From the NCBI GenBank assembly GCA_030770425.1, contig JASJFT010000119.1:62001-126000 (forward strand): 64,000 nucleotides of DNA, read 5' to 3'. Position numbers and translations under genes: made by a program. Shown in pieces: positions 1-12,446 of the stretch; positions within the stretch are counted from its first letter, which is position 1; every line of letters begins with the position of its first letter. This stretch comes from Darksidea phi. Lineage: Eukaryota > Ascomycota > Dothideomycetes > Pleosporales > Lentitheciaceae. The notes under the pieces were generated by a model that was not told the DNA's origin, searched no databases, and worked only from the letters and a program-made list of their open reading frames with translations.

Positions 1-2450
1 AGCATTCAATAAGGGGATTTACAAGAGCTAATGCGAAAGCTTTACCAAGACGCTTGTGCGATTAATGGATATCTCTTTGACACTGAATTTTTTATATATT
101 TCTACGGTTCTTTACGTCCCACATGCCCAACGGAGAAATACACGATGCTCTACAGTAAGTGAATTACGCCAAAACCTGAAATGGACAGAAAGCCAAGAAA
201 GTCTGATCGTCAATCATTGCTGCGATGTTGGATCGCAACCATACACTTTACTGTACCTGTCGTAGAACAGCCACAAACAAGGTCGAGTAGGAGACCACGC
301 GCTCTCACATTCACTTAGTAGATCCGGCAAAAAAAAAAACTCCCCGCTGTGTTGGACAGCACTGCACACTGTGACGGCATAGTAGGGGTTGCCGTCCTTG
401 TCTGGCTCCGGGACGCTGAGGCGCTCAACCGCGAGCGTGGAATTATAACCGAAGATAGAACGAGTTGTCGATGCTGCTCCTCGGGCTACCCCCCATCTGT
501 GGAACGCTATCTAAAGGTCGTCAGCCTAGCACTCAAGAGAGGAGGTGAAACTTACTTAGAGAAGCGTTGTAGAAAGATGTGTGGTTTCAGCGTAGGCGTG
601 CCTGGGCCGTAGATGATGAGTTGGCGCAGGCAACTACCTTACGCAAACCAGTTTCTCGGTCCTCAAGATTCCACTGGTAGCAACTCCCGACATGCATGAT
701 CATAGGATGATGATTCATGATGCCGAGAATTAGCGATCAGGAGGCGACTTGTTTGGGACCGAAGGGATCAGGAATTTCCGGATTCAGTTTTTTGGTGGAG
801 GGTTGAGAGGATGAATTTGGATGACAGATTGTTTTTTCCCGCGCTGCCAACTACGAGTTTAAGTAGACGCGAACTTGGCTGGAAGCGGACGGGAAAGCAC
901 CTCACCGGTCTTGGCATTTGGCCTGTGCAGACTGGCTGCGCCTCTCGCTCGATTGCCTGTTTCAGCAGGGATTGTGCATCGATGAAGCCTCGCGAACCGT
1001 TTGCTTTTTTACCTTGGTCCCATTGCTTGAGTGCATAACCTAGAATTACGCGGCCGAGATTGCCAAGTGCGGCTTTGATAAAGATCAGCGTAAGCGTTGC
1101 TTATCGCATATTGTTTTGGGCGTAGAACAACAGATTGCGCCTCGACAAGCTTGCGACGAGCGGGCGCTGTTGCGGGACGCGCTAAAGCCTCGCTTACTAG
1201 GTGGTCTTGATAGCGAACTACTCGCACCCATTTGTCCACAGCCAATTACCATGCGCAAATCAGTTTCCCGGCGCAAGAGAAGCGATGTGACGGAGCAACT
1301 CGAAGGCCCTGTGAGAAAGCGGACGCAGGCTGTGATGCAATCCGGGCCTAGGGTCAGGTTTTATAGTGTTGTTAGAGATTTTGTGATCGTGTATATCTTC
1401 GCTGAGAGTTGGGGGTGCAGTTAATGTAGGGTTTGATCAATCAGGATTGCTGTTTCTCATGTTGGCAAGAGCCGTATCGATCTCTTCTGGGTCCCTAGGT
1501 GTAAGTTGTGAAACGGGCAGGGTTTCCAGCTTGGGAATAGTAGTACGGAGCAAAATCCACAACATTTATTTTCTCTACTATTTCTCCACGACAGCGACTA
1601 CAATGTATAGGACTCACAGGAATTTACTAATCCGTTGTTCCCGTTTCCACCTATCCAACAATTACTTTCGACACGTCCATCACGCATCGCACGATCCATC
1701 TTCCAAGAATTATTTCCCCCAATACTGAAGAAGAATTAGGACATGAAAGGGTCGTAATCCCTTGGGTTTCAACAACCTTCTTGCGTTTCAAGGCATTTGG
1801 GACGAATACCTTTTTCTGTCACCTTTTTGGGTTATTCCGCGAGTTCGACGACTCAATGGCTGTCACTCATTCGAAAGGGTCGTAATGTATTTTGAGAAAA
1901 ATTGCTGTCAATGATGCGATTGTAACGACTATATCATCAATTAAGGAAGGTAAGAGGAACAAAAAGAAAGGGAGCAAAAACCGACCCTAAATGCACCTCA
2001 GTCCAAGGGCTGGCAAAGCGAACTCAGCCCGGCGGGTTGTCGGGTGGTCAGCCACAGGAGAGCGGATGCCGAGGGACGATTGCAGATGAGCGCGCTGAGG
2101 CTGTGCCCTGGTTGACCAACTGCAGCCATCTCCCATGTAGGTGCAGCTAGCACTGCCCATCGGTAGGGCCTCGCAAATGATTTTCCTCATAGTACGGCCA
2201 ATGGCCAGCCACCGTTACGTGGAGGCCGCCGTTAAAAGAGCAACGCTCAAGGGCTACATACTGCAGGAGAAGGGTAGTATTGCATGACGGCGCGCCCATG
2301 CTAGAGCATCACAGCCGTTCCCTGCTGCCCGAGCTAACACGATCCTCTTGCGTGATAAGACATTAATTTCCTAACCATTGATCACAGTGATAGTACAGGA
2401 TAATACTGGCGCAGAGAGCTGGGAATGGTCTTAGACCAGCGATAAATTCC
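1..2450. other. Gene-poor left end
   Basis: I see no convincing gene here. Several frames stay open for 60-100 codons on both strands, but none resembles a known family, has a signal peptide or joins across plausible splice sites. A poly-A run lies near 330-340. This is probably intergenic or decayed accessory DNA next to the HET gene. Confidence 0.5.
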
Positions 2451-4583
2451 TCAGCCCAACCGTAGACGTCGCAATTTGCGATCCAAATTCTTTTGAGGAC
2501 CAATCACGTAGGCCCCGCTAGCTACGCGTTCCCAATGGCTTCCCATGTCCTGAACGATCAGGACGTGCTGTTTCACTATCGCTACGCCCCATTTAGCAAC
2601 AATTCGGTTACTTTTCCCTTGGTTCCTGGAGGCTGTGCGACAAAAATGAATTGCAAGAAATGGTTCCTGAGGTCTAAACTCGTGTTTCGTGGTTCGTTCA
2701 ACTAGCAAAGTGGTAAATTGCCCGTCTTCGCAGCGAAGACGTAGATTCATCTTGGAACTCCCACCCTCGTGCAAGTACGTGGCCGGAGTCGTGTATGCCT
2801 CGAGGTGGATAATACCGCTTAGCTCGCTGAAGGTTAGAAGTTCATGGTAGCGTGTCTGAAATGTTTCCCAGTTGATTATGGCGCCATCGCGAAGCTCGAT
2901 AGCTACCCGAATTGCCTTTTCGTTTACTTTCGGATCTTGTGGGCGCTCTATTCTGCGAGGGGTCCGACGGGGCAAAGTGTATTCGGTCGGCCATCCAATT
3001 TCTCCAAACCATCCTGTCCAAGACCAACTTGGGAATCCTTCGCGCCGCTCTGCGGGTCCTTCTAGAGTCCATCGAAGGCTCTCTGAAAAAATAGGCATTG
3101 TGCGCTTGGAGCCGGTCCCCAGTGTTGACTCGTTTGGCGATGACTTAGCCATCTGAGGGAATGGGATGCCGTACAGGTGACGCATAGAGTTCTTCCCTCG
3201 CTCGAAAGTCCGAAAGATTCCAAGCATTCCGTTGAGAATATCGGTTTGATGAGTCAATGTTCTTTTTGAATACTCATTGATACGACTGTAGATGTCCCAA
3301 GGGTCTACGCCACAGCCATCGAGTGGAAATATTCCCATATGCGGAGCTAACCGGTAAAGAGAATGTAGGTACGGCTGATCGCGATGGTGCATTTGCTTCC
3401 ATATGTCCAGCGGTATGTCCAACATCTCAGTGCAGTACAATCCTTGGCACTCGAAGTACACCTGGTCATCGGTAAAGACCAGCCGCCTTGTTGATAACAA
3501 CCCCTCTTGGAATGTCTTTCATAATGTAATTAGCCGAACGTATAATGAACGATTGCGAATTATTCTTACCCATGCTCTTGACGTCCATTTGCAGTTATCT
3601 GACAATAAGTCAGGCATGCCGCGTATAGCTGACAAAGACTGCTGACGGACTGTTACTGTTGAGGTTGGCGCACGACAGCGTTTACTGACGCCTGGAAGGC
3701 CGTAATCTTCATGCGTCCCTGCAGCCGCGATAAGAGTGACTGCAGCCTGTTTGTAGATAGCGTCCATTTGTTGCAGCTGTTTTTGGGTTTCAAGCTGGTC
3801 CTTCTGATCTATGCAGTACTTGTCCACCCATAACCGAGTATACCCCAACTTCCGGGCGACTGTGATTGCGTCCTGTATCGTCTGTGGATACTCCGAAGAA
3901 TTTTGCCTCGATGCGCCATTATGACCCCACACATAACTGAGAGCGACGTAATGATCATTTTCTCTGGCTACGGTCACCTCCCCTGTACTGCAGTCGATCA
4001 GCCTCAAATTAGCTACAAGGTTGTCCTGGTTCCTGCTACAATAGTCAGCGTGTAGCTGAGCGCATACGTTCAACCACTCTTTCAATTGATCAAAATCAAC
4101 TAACGGCTGAATTTGCCTCAACCAAAATGGTGGTTTCGTAGGATGGACGGCGATATAAGGGACGCCTTTAGGAGGAGGGCCGTGCTCAGAGGATGATAAC
4201 ACAATGATTCTAGGTTCCAGAATTTGAAGTAATCGCTCAGAAGATTTCCTGGATTTCATAGAGTAAAGATAGTATGAATGAGAAGATTGTGATCCAGACT
4301 CCACTTCCATTTCGGGCGCCTTGGGGAGTTGCTCCTGATGGTGGGTTCCGATAATTGACGACAGAAGGTCACCAAGGAACTTGCAAAACAAACATGAGTC
4401 GAGATGCCAGTTTGCAATGGTACCCACGGCCACCTTTGTACCAGTAGATGACCACAGTTGGTCAATATCGAGGTTCGCGCATCGGGAACATAACCGGACG
4501 GGCTCTTCCTTAGATAAGTGCTGCTTTTGAATGCTACGCCGTTCAGGAACAATGCGATCCGCCATCGTCTGCTTTCTGTTCAC
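2451..4583 (-). CDS. HET-domain protein (heterokaryon incompatibility family)
   Basis: Two exons, 4583-3570 and 3515-2451, are joined across a 54-bp intron (GTAAG donor, AAG acceptor), giving 692 residues. Splicing restores the family motif TSRAW followed by TFQEGLLSTRRL, which is otherwise split between frames. The HET domain starts near residue 212 with YVALSYVWG, then LWVDKYCIDQ (about 251-260) and a conserved IYKQAAVTLIAAAG block. The N-terminus carries a Cys-rich segment (CSRC near 32-35, then WHLDSCLFC near 59-67), a common pre-HET arrangement. The region after residue 340 is variable, as usual in this family. HET proteins are implicated in non-self recognition and programmed cell death; the allelic partner and target cannot be told from sequence. 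Frame and motifs are intact, so the gene is probably functional. Confidence 0.9.
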
Positions 4584-7286
4584 TCAATCTAAGCTTGCTG
4601 TTTGTTGCTGGACTCGAATCTTCGCAGCAGCCACTAGGCGTGACCGCTCAGCGACCTAACATCTACTCTCGTTCAGCGACTTAACATCTACTCTCATTGA
4701 CCTTGAGCCCTACAAGTATGCTGAAGGGGGATAACCGGAAATGAGGTAGCACCATATGAAGGTCGGATACACGAATACGAAAAAATTAGTAGAGCGAGGT
4801 TGTGATGAGAGACCGCCCCGCCTTTTCTACTTGCTTAGGCTGACAGAGGTTTTCGTGGCAAAGATTGGCGATTGATGACCTAAAGGCCGAGGCAGAGAGG
4901 GTTTAGGCTTCGATTAGTAATATAAAGCTTTGACCTCATCCAACCATTTGCGGCGAACTCACGAAAAACACCACACCTTTAGCTCTCCTCACGACTACGG
5001 AATTCTCGCTATGATGTTCTCCGGGACGGCATTTTCATTGATAAATCCACCCCGTATTTACCACATACCATTATCATACCTACGTAGCTAACCATGGCAA
5101 CCGCAACCCTTCCACACTGCAAGCCGCATTACTCGCCCCCTCGTCTCTGTACTCATTACACCACGCATACTTACATCCCCACGAGTCCGCCTACCACAAA
5201 ATAGCTTTGCCGCCGACGGTATGGTCCATGGAATACGTACCCGACACTCCGCAATGAGGGTTCTGAAGAGCTAGCGTTCTAGTCCCGGGTAAACAAGGTA
5301 TATGTCAATAGTATTTTATGGCGTTCAATATACTATTGGGTAATTATCTAAGGCTTGGTGCGTGACGTGGCATGAGATAATGGCGAGAGCATATACGGAC
5401 GTGGGACGTGTATGCATCAGGGAGTACTTAGAATGACCCACCGTACCCTACCTATACGTTGACGAGGAATTCTTCGGGGGTCTTGATGTCCTCGTGACAA
5501 TTCACCAGGACGAACCATTAGGAAAGATGCTAGCGATAAGGGTATGCTGGTACTAGAAAAGCCTGCCGCATCCGCAAAACACGAACATTGCTTGCTTTCT
5601 TCCACCCTGACCTGCTACACGCTAGCTCGAGGCTCCGCGCGCCGCCTCCTCCAGCGTCCTCACGCCCGATCCGATGACAACTACTGCAAGGTCTCGGCAT
5701 ACCACAGTCTGATAGAAGCTTATGAAAACGTCCGTAATTCGTTTGCAAAGGCGCCCTACTATTAAAGTACCGCTTCTATGCGCGGGTGTTTCTCTTGCCT
5801 CGAAATTTGTCGCTATTAGATAAATCGATTTGTTTAGATTCTCCATTGTAATTGAGTGCAACATTTAATTTCTTGATTCACTTTAAGGGAATAGAAAGAT
5901 TGAGAAGGATGTAATTGCATCTATATGGATAAGCTTTGTATAAACGTAGCGCAACTTCGCGCCTCATGACCTGTTAGACCAAAGCGATAGAGGTAGCTAC
6001 CAGTGTTGGAGTCTCGCAACATTCTGCGCCCCATCCCGTGCCTGTCAATGTTCGAAATATTACCTCGTCAGTGGTGAAAATTCTCTCACGATCGAAAGTA
6101 CTGCGTACAGCTCTACAGCTGTTACCGTGTACAAATTCCTACTGTATTTCGTGCGGGTCTTACAAAGAGACTCCGACTATCAGAATCCAAAGAAATAGAC
6201 AGGGGGATAAGGTGCGTATTTACCGCTAAATCTGCTAGAGACACGGTAATAAGGTCTAGTGAACGGTATAGTTTGAGTACTTTTGTTGACATACAGTGAT
6301 GCAGTCAAAAGGCTTGCATAGTCTGGACGAGCGTAATCTGAACCTATACATACGCGATGTATCGTGAAGAAGACCATCCATGAGGTATATCCGTAAGTCT
6401 AGAGGCTGCCTCAGCCGTCTCTTCTTCGGTCCTGTTTTAATGATAAAAAGCTTTCCGCGCGATGTGTGCGTGCTGATGCGACGTCTGCGAAAGACACTTT
6501 CCTTTGTGTATACTCCTAAGGGTATGCCGATGGATCTTGATCCGGATACGATGCTCCATGACGTCAAACCAACCGCTATTTGAGCTTTAACATGGCGCCT
6601 TTCTCGAGAAACCGCTTCTAGATGTGCTGCCAAGTTCATGCGACGTCGGCCTCTATTCGGCGAGGTTGAAACACGGTGCGGAACAATTCCTTGTGCACAG
6701 GCAAGCCAGTCATGGCCAACACTAGTACGTTAACCAGATTCTCTTCGCTTCACTTGCTATCCCCTCCACATCGGCAGACAACCTTCGGTAAATGATTTGC
6801 ATGCTAGCTCCACGCATCTTAATTATTATCACGAGGCGACACTCTATGCAGACCAATGCCGACCCAATGCCGGCATTTGGAGAAGGTGCGGGGGCGGGGC
6901 CCACAGCGTCCTCCCTATCGCTAAATTGGGCTCAAAGTGCTCAAGAGCTTATGAAGCCTCCACACCTCGCCGACAGTTGTGGCGGATTGTTTCTTTGAAT
7001 AAAAATTCATTTATCTGCAAGGGCTGGACCAGGGCTCCGCCTAAATTTCCGGGATAAGGCGGTGGCTAATGTCGATCTGGAAGGCGAGCAGACCATGTCA
7101 ATCACATGGCGTTCCTGCAATTTATATGTGGAAATTTGGAATCCGGAGGGGCGGCTCGAGTGGTTCCCCACACCCTGCCGGCGGTAGGAATCTGGGGTGC
7201 AGAAACCTTATAACTGGGACTCTTGTTTGAAACTATGGCCAGCTCCTACGGCGACTCCTTGCGCCAATCGATCATCAACTTCGACA
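4584..7286. other. Gene-poor stretch with a coding remnant and a dispersed repeat
   Basis: No intact gene is seen. At about 5110-5252 (+) a 48-codon open stretch (containing LHHAYLHPHESAYHKIA) reads like conserved protein, but it has no start and ends in a stop, so it is probably a remnant of an unidentified gene. A repeat copy lies at 6043-6195. The rest shows nothing recognisable. Confidence 0.4.
6043..6195 (+). repeat. Dispersed repeat, copy 1 of 3
   Basis: This segment aligns to 46552-46710 and 53744-53877. Shared blocks include CAATGTTCGAAA, TACAGCTCTACAGCT, GTGTACAAA, TTTCGTGCGG and a final ATCCAAA. This copy is the most diverged and lacks the internal TATAAGGTGCGGGTATAGCACC block. It is probably the terminal part of an old mobile element; no coding capacity is seen. 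Confidence 0.6.
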
Positions 7287-9340
7287 ATGGCTCGGACTTT
7301 TGCTCTAGCCGCCGCTGCGGCAACATTTTTCGGACTTGGGCAGAGTCAATGTACAGCAGCGCCTTCGCAGACCTATGATTACATCGTTATTGGGTCCGGC
7401 GCTGGCGGGCTCGTAATGGCGGACCGCTTGAGCGAAACAGGTGCATCCGTGCTTCTTCTTGAGAAGGGTCCGTTATCAAGCGGTAAATTCAATGGAACGA
7501 TGAAGCCTTCCTGGTTGCAGGGGACGAACTTGACTCGTTTCGATGTTCCGGGTCTCTTCAATCAAATCTGGGCCGATCCGACGGGCGTCGCGTGTGACGA
7601 CACGGGTGTTATGGCTGGCTGGTAATACGTCCAATGATGGTAAAGAGTTGCATATACTGATTCTGTACCAGTGTCTTGGGTGGCGGTGTCGCCGTAAATT
7701 CTGCCCTATATTGGAAGCCTCATCGTTTGGACTGGGACGTCAATTTCCCTACCGGCTGGAAGAGCACAGACATGCAGAAGCATGTTGACACGGTCTTCAA
7801 GAGGATCCCTTCGGTACGTTATGTATCTGTAAACGGAGTACTATTATTAAGAAAAGATGCAGACCTACATCCCCTCCAAGGATGGAAAGCTCTACTTGCA
7901 GCAAGGCTTCGATCGCGTCACAAAAGGACTAGATGCTGCTGGTTTCAAATATGTTGTAGCAAATGACGCCCCCAACGAGAAAAACCTTACATACGCTCAC
8001 AGCACCTTCTACATTCAGAATGCTGAGCGACACGGGCCGCTGAGGACCTACCTCGAGACAGCGCTGGCGCGTCCCAAGTTCAACCTATGGGTGAACACAG
8101 GTGCCAGGAGAGTCGTTCGTACTGGTGGACATATTATGGGCGTAGAGCTAGAGTGCAAGAATGGAGCTGGTCGCTCAGGCACCGTCAATGTTACCCCTAA
8201 AACCGGTCGAGTCATTGTTTCTGCTGGAACGATGGGCTCTGCAAAGCTGCTCTTACGAAGTGGTATTGGCCCTACTGATCTATTGAACGTGGTTAAGAGC
8301 TCTCCCATCGATGGCTCCACCATGATCTCCCAGGACCAGTGGATCAACCTTCCTGTCGGCAACAACCTGAATGACCACGTCGGTACCGATATTCAAATCT
8401 CCCACCCAGACATTGTTTTCTACGATTTCTATGGTGCTTGGGGCAGTCCGATCAAGGCAGATGTTGATGCGTATCTCCGTAAGTCTCATAAAACTGTAAA
8501 TAGCGAAGCTTGACTGACACAGTAATAGAAAAACGATCTGGCATATTGACTCAAGTAGCCCCTAATCTTGGACCAATTGTAAGTCTCGCCTTTATTTGTA
8601 TCTATACCACTCCAGCTTACACGTTCCAGTTCTGGACCTCGCACAATGGATCAGACGGTGTCGAACGACACATGCAATGGCAGGCTCGTATTGAGGGCAG
8701 GACCAAGAGTATGCACCAGACACAGAACTTTTAAACAATAGCATTAACATCTACCAGCCGCTATGACTATCACGCAGTACCTCGGAATGGGAACAACCTC
8801 GCGTGGCCGGGCGGACATCACCCCGCAGCTCAACATGCGTGTTGCTACCAACCCCTACCTCCGCACCGCACAAGACAAGGAAGCCATGATTGCAGGCCTA
8901 GACTTTGTCCGTAGCGCATTGAACAACGTCCAAGGCCTATCTTGGATTACACCTACTTCAGGCCAGACCACTACTGCTTTCGTCAACTCTGTAAGTCCCT
9001 TCTTAACTCCTTCCTCAACTGCCATACAATATGAAATGCATGCTAACCATTCCTATAGATTCCAGCCACCCCCGCCTCCCGCGGCTCCAACCACTGGACC
9101 GGCTCTTGCACCATCGGCTCCGACGACGGTCGCACCGGTGGCAAAGCCGTCGTTGACCTCGACACCAAGGTCTACGGCACAGACAATCTTTTCGTCGTCG
9201 ATGCATCTATCTTCCCCGGCATGACAACCGGCAACCCGTCTGGTGCTATTTTTATCGCAGCGGAGCGTGCGGCTGAGAGGATACTTGCGCTCAAGACTCC
9301 GGCTTCTAAAATGATTCGGGGAGCGGACAGGGATATGTAA
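7287..9340 (+). CDS. Secreted GMC oxidoreductase, cellobiose dehydrogenase flavodomain-like
   Basis: Seven exons (7287-7621, 7672-7813, 7863-8478, 8529-8578, 8630-8708, 8758-8990, 9059-9340) with introns of 49-68 bp give 578 residues. The start at 7287 opens a typical signal peptide (MARTFALAAAAATFFGLG), so secretion is expected. The FAD-binding motif YDYIVIGSGAGG follows, then the GMC signature AGCVLGGGVAVNSALYW, which is recreated only by splicing. Near the C-terminus are SNHW and TGNPSG, carrying the His/Asn pair that is catalytic in cellobiose dehydrogenase. Similarity to the dehydrogenase domain of Phanerochaete cellobiose dehydrogenase runs the whole length, but there is no N-terminal haem domain and no cellulose-binding module. 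It may oxidise oligosaccharides and give electrons to quinones or to LPMO partners; substrate and acceptor are inferred. Confidence 0.88.
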
Positions 9341-11207
9341 AACATGATGAGAGCTGCATGCTCGCGTACATTATAGTAGCTTTCGAACAGGCATGGATCG
9401 TAATGAATAACTATTTAACGGCAATACCTCGCAATCACGTTCAAACCAATAAAACATCTGCTTTTTACGCTCCCCCCTCCCCCAAACAGGGTGATGGCAT
9501 GTGACGATAAGGAGTACAAACGAAGCTTCATACGTAATACGTAAGGTAGAGGAAAAGTTATTTTGATGACTCTAAATGACTAAATAGATATGTATATGTA
9601 GAAAGAAAAGTCGTGACATCCATGCTTTTATGAGGGCGTCCAAAACCCCTTGCAGCTTTTGCTAGCTGATCCTTGTAAACCCATGCTTCAGATAGGTGTT
9701 TTGTAAACGTCTTTCGGTTGCTGAATCCACTCGGGGGCTATGGCACTGGGGAACATGGGGCGCGGCCGAGTGAATGGATTCTTACAGCGCTGTACGGCGA
9801 AGCTAGCTAATTACTGTTGCCTCGGGCGGGGCAAGAAACTATGTCGCATTCAGCAGTCGGTTCAGCGACACGGAAGAGGTGCATTTAATCCAACTTGCGC
9901 ATCCTCGTTCTGTGTTTTTCTTCCCTCGAGTTCGAACGTGCTCTTACCCGCTATTGGCTTGATATGGGTAAACTTTTACCGGCTGATCTACGCAAGGGAA
10001 TCCGTGCAACCGGTCTAAATGTGGAAGTCTAAGGTTAGCAAAGCTCATCTCGAGTATTTCGGTACCTATTGTCTTAGATTCTAGCTTACTCTTTCTAGAT
10101 CTTCAGAAGTTCTTTACAATAACCATCCTTATTTCTTGCCCTTAGAGCTATCCTCTACATTGTCGAGGGTACCACAGAATTTTTACCATACGTCAGGAAG
10201 AAAGGACCGCCAGCTCGAAATCTTTCGAAACTCCGGGATGAGGGGCGCGAAATCGATATCCTCCTCTCCAAGCTGGTCCTCGGCGTTCATTCCTCCTGGT
10301 GATGACCAGAAGCTGAACTGCTACACGACGACATCAGGGTCTCCGGTATGAATCAGTTCGCGAGACATCCATACGCTTTTCTCTCTGTTTTTCGCATATG
10401 CAATGAATAACCGTGTCGTATCGGCTTAGATGAAGGGTTCAGCTTTCGTGAGGTCTTCTGCGTCCGTTTCAAGCACCAGATGAAAGCAAAGAACCTAAGG
10501 CACATCAAAGAAAGTAGTAGGGGATTGACAGAAGGGCTATCATAGTAGTAGATTCCTGCCGACAGCGCAACGTGGGTCTAGATAAAGTCTTGTGCTCGCA
10601 TTGGAGCAAATGCAGGGACCTGCGTGAAAGTATTACGTAGACATGTTCATAGTGTGTTATGTAGGGGTATAAAATTGGTGTAATTTGGGGTTAAATGTTT
10701 ACAAACGGGAATGCGATTGCAAGTGAGGGTGTCTATTGAGGCGCGTAGTCGTAACAGCGTGAAGTGAGGGTGGAGCATAGTCCGGAAGATGTTTGTGTAG
10801 GATCGACACAAGTAGGACGCCGATACACGATAGTGCTAGGAACGTGGTAAAAAGGCTAATTCCGTTCCACAGAAATTCGTCAAAGTCCGGGTGCGAAGTT
10901 GGCAAAGCTAATCCAGAGGGGCGTCGGTACTTAATGTAGAGGCACCGCGCTCTCGCACTCAATTCCTTTAGGATTAATCTAAACAAGTCTCTACCCTATC
11001 TTACTGAGTGACATAATGTAGCATCAGCTAAAAATAGCCTTGATTAGAACTGCCAGCAGGATTTGTTCACATTATCACACCTTGACATATCCTCAAAGAC
11101 GAGCCCATAACGCTAGTTGTCCTGTATAGGCTTTATTTACCGAAAATTTATCTCAATAACTGATGTGGAATTAAATATACTGGTGGCAAACATAGAATGT
11201 GAATGAG
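9341..11207. other. Intergenic stretch
   Basis: No gene is supported. A 95-codon minus-strand frame at 10699-10986 contains one hydrophobic stretch that could span a membrane, but it has no recognisable family. The rest is non-repetitive sequence with many stops. Confidence 0.45.
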
Positions 11208-12446
11208 TTAGAACGAGTATTGAGACGACGAGTCTGAGCCACCGTCCCGCTGGACAGGGCAGGAGTCATGATGAAAAATGATCTCTGAAATCAAAATGTC
11301 CGTCTTATTCTTGAAAACCAGTTCAACCTTGCTTGCTTCTTCATACCCACACAATTTCATACCGTCGATCACAAACTTCTTCAAGCCTTCTACACTCGGA
11401 TCGGCAGAGGTGACTCCGCTAGTGACCGCTGATTGCACGAAGCCTAGGACGAACATTGTCCAAGCGATTGCCTCATCTACGTTCTTCGAGCCAGGCGCTT
11501 GCCGAAACTCGATGGTACCCCTTCGGTTTTTTTCGATGGTGGGCAGAAAATTCCAGCGGAAGTTACGGGTCACACATCCACCATCGTATTGGGGCGGGAT
11601 GCACTTGGGTACGGTGCACATCAACGCCACCAGTTTCTCGATGCCTTTCTCATTGAATTCCTCGATAATGCTTGGTACCTTGTCAATAGCATCGATTGCA
11701 AAATCGACGGTTTCCTTGTCTGAAATGTTGCTCTCATTCGCCGACACTTTTCTGACAGGATCGGACATCTGGTAGTAGATACTCGAATGATTGGACCTAC
11801 AGAGGGCCTTATTGAGTCGATCTTTGGGCATCAAAGCATCAATACACCTTTCGAAGAAGATGGCGGCTTTCCCAATTTTCTTGAGTTGATCAAGGGACCA
11901 GGTATTCGCGACTGGTGATACGTGGACTTGAGTGCTACAAACCTCGGACTCAATATGCATACCCATCTCCTGGTCTTTGCTTGGATTTACAAGCGCATTG
12001 AAGATATTTTTAAGGTCGTTCTGCCACTTGGATTGCCCTTTCTGGAACTCGTAAATGCGGGTTGCCAATTCCATGCCAACTACGCGACATTAATATCCTA
12101 GTATTCTATGACCAACTAAGAGATACTTGCAATGGTTCTCGGCTGCTTCGAACGACTCGAAACCCTCATGTTTCACTACAAGTTGCTTATAGTCCTCTTT
12201 GCTCTTAGCATCTCTGTTCTCGGCGACGATATGGGTAATACCCGCGGCCCTAAGTTTTTCGCTTGCGAAGTTCCTAGCTTCTAACAACACGGCGTCTTCG
12301 AGACCGTAAGGGTCGTTTTTTCTGTCTGGAAGTTTTTCGTCCAGACGTTCTGTAAGCTCTTTGGCGAAGAAGAAAAACTCGAGCTCAACTCCAAATTTCA
12401 ATTTCAAACCAGTCCCCCCAACATTCGGGACCGCAGCCCCCGACAT
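11208..12446 (-). CDS. Putative amidoligase (Amidoligase_2 family)
   Basis: Exons 12446-12131 and 12079-11208 give 395 residues. The 51-bp intron has a GC donor (GCAAGT) and an AG acceptor (CGCGTAG). No GT donor in the area restores the frame, whereas the GC donor joins ENH to FGMELATRI. The N-terminal FGVELEFFF block, the later HVHVSP-like segment with WSLDQLKKI, and GTIEFRQAPGS near the C-terminus match the glutamate-cysteine-ligase/amidoligase fold (Pfam Amidoligase_2), where these acidic and Arg residues bind ATP, metal and carboxylate. Such enzymes would form amide bonds on an amino-acid or peptide substrate, which is unknown in fungi. There is no signal peptide, so it is probably cytosolic. 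It stands alone, with no partner gene nearby. Confidence 0.8.

Noticed and set aside
4600..4640. Possible tRNA T-arm-like sequence (GGACTCGAATCT)
   Set aside because: It does not match the GGTTCRANYCC consensus and no acceptor or anticodon stem could be drawn around it.
5622..5864. 80-codon minus-strand frame with AVVVIGSG
   Set aside because: A lone dinucleotide-binding-like string without the rest of a fold; probably chance.
10699..10986. 95-codon minus-strand frame with one hydrophobic segment
   Set aside because: A single hydrophobic stretch in random sequence is not enough; no start context, partner exon or family similarity.
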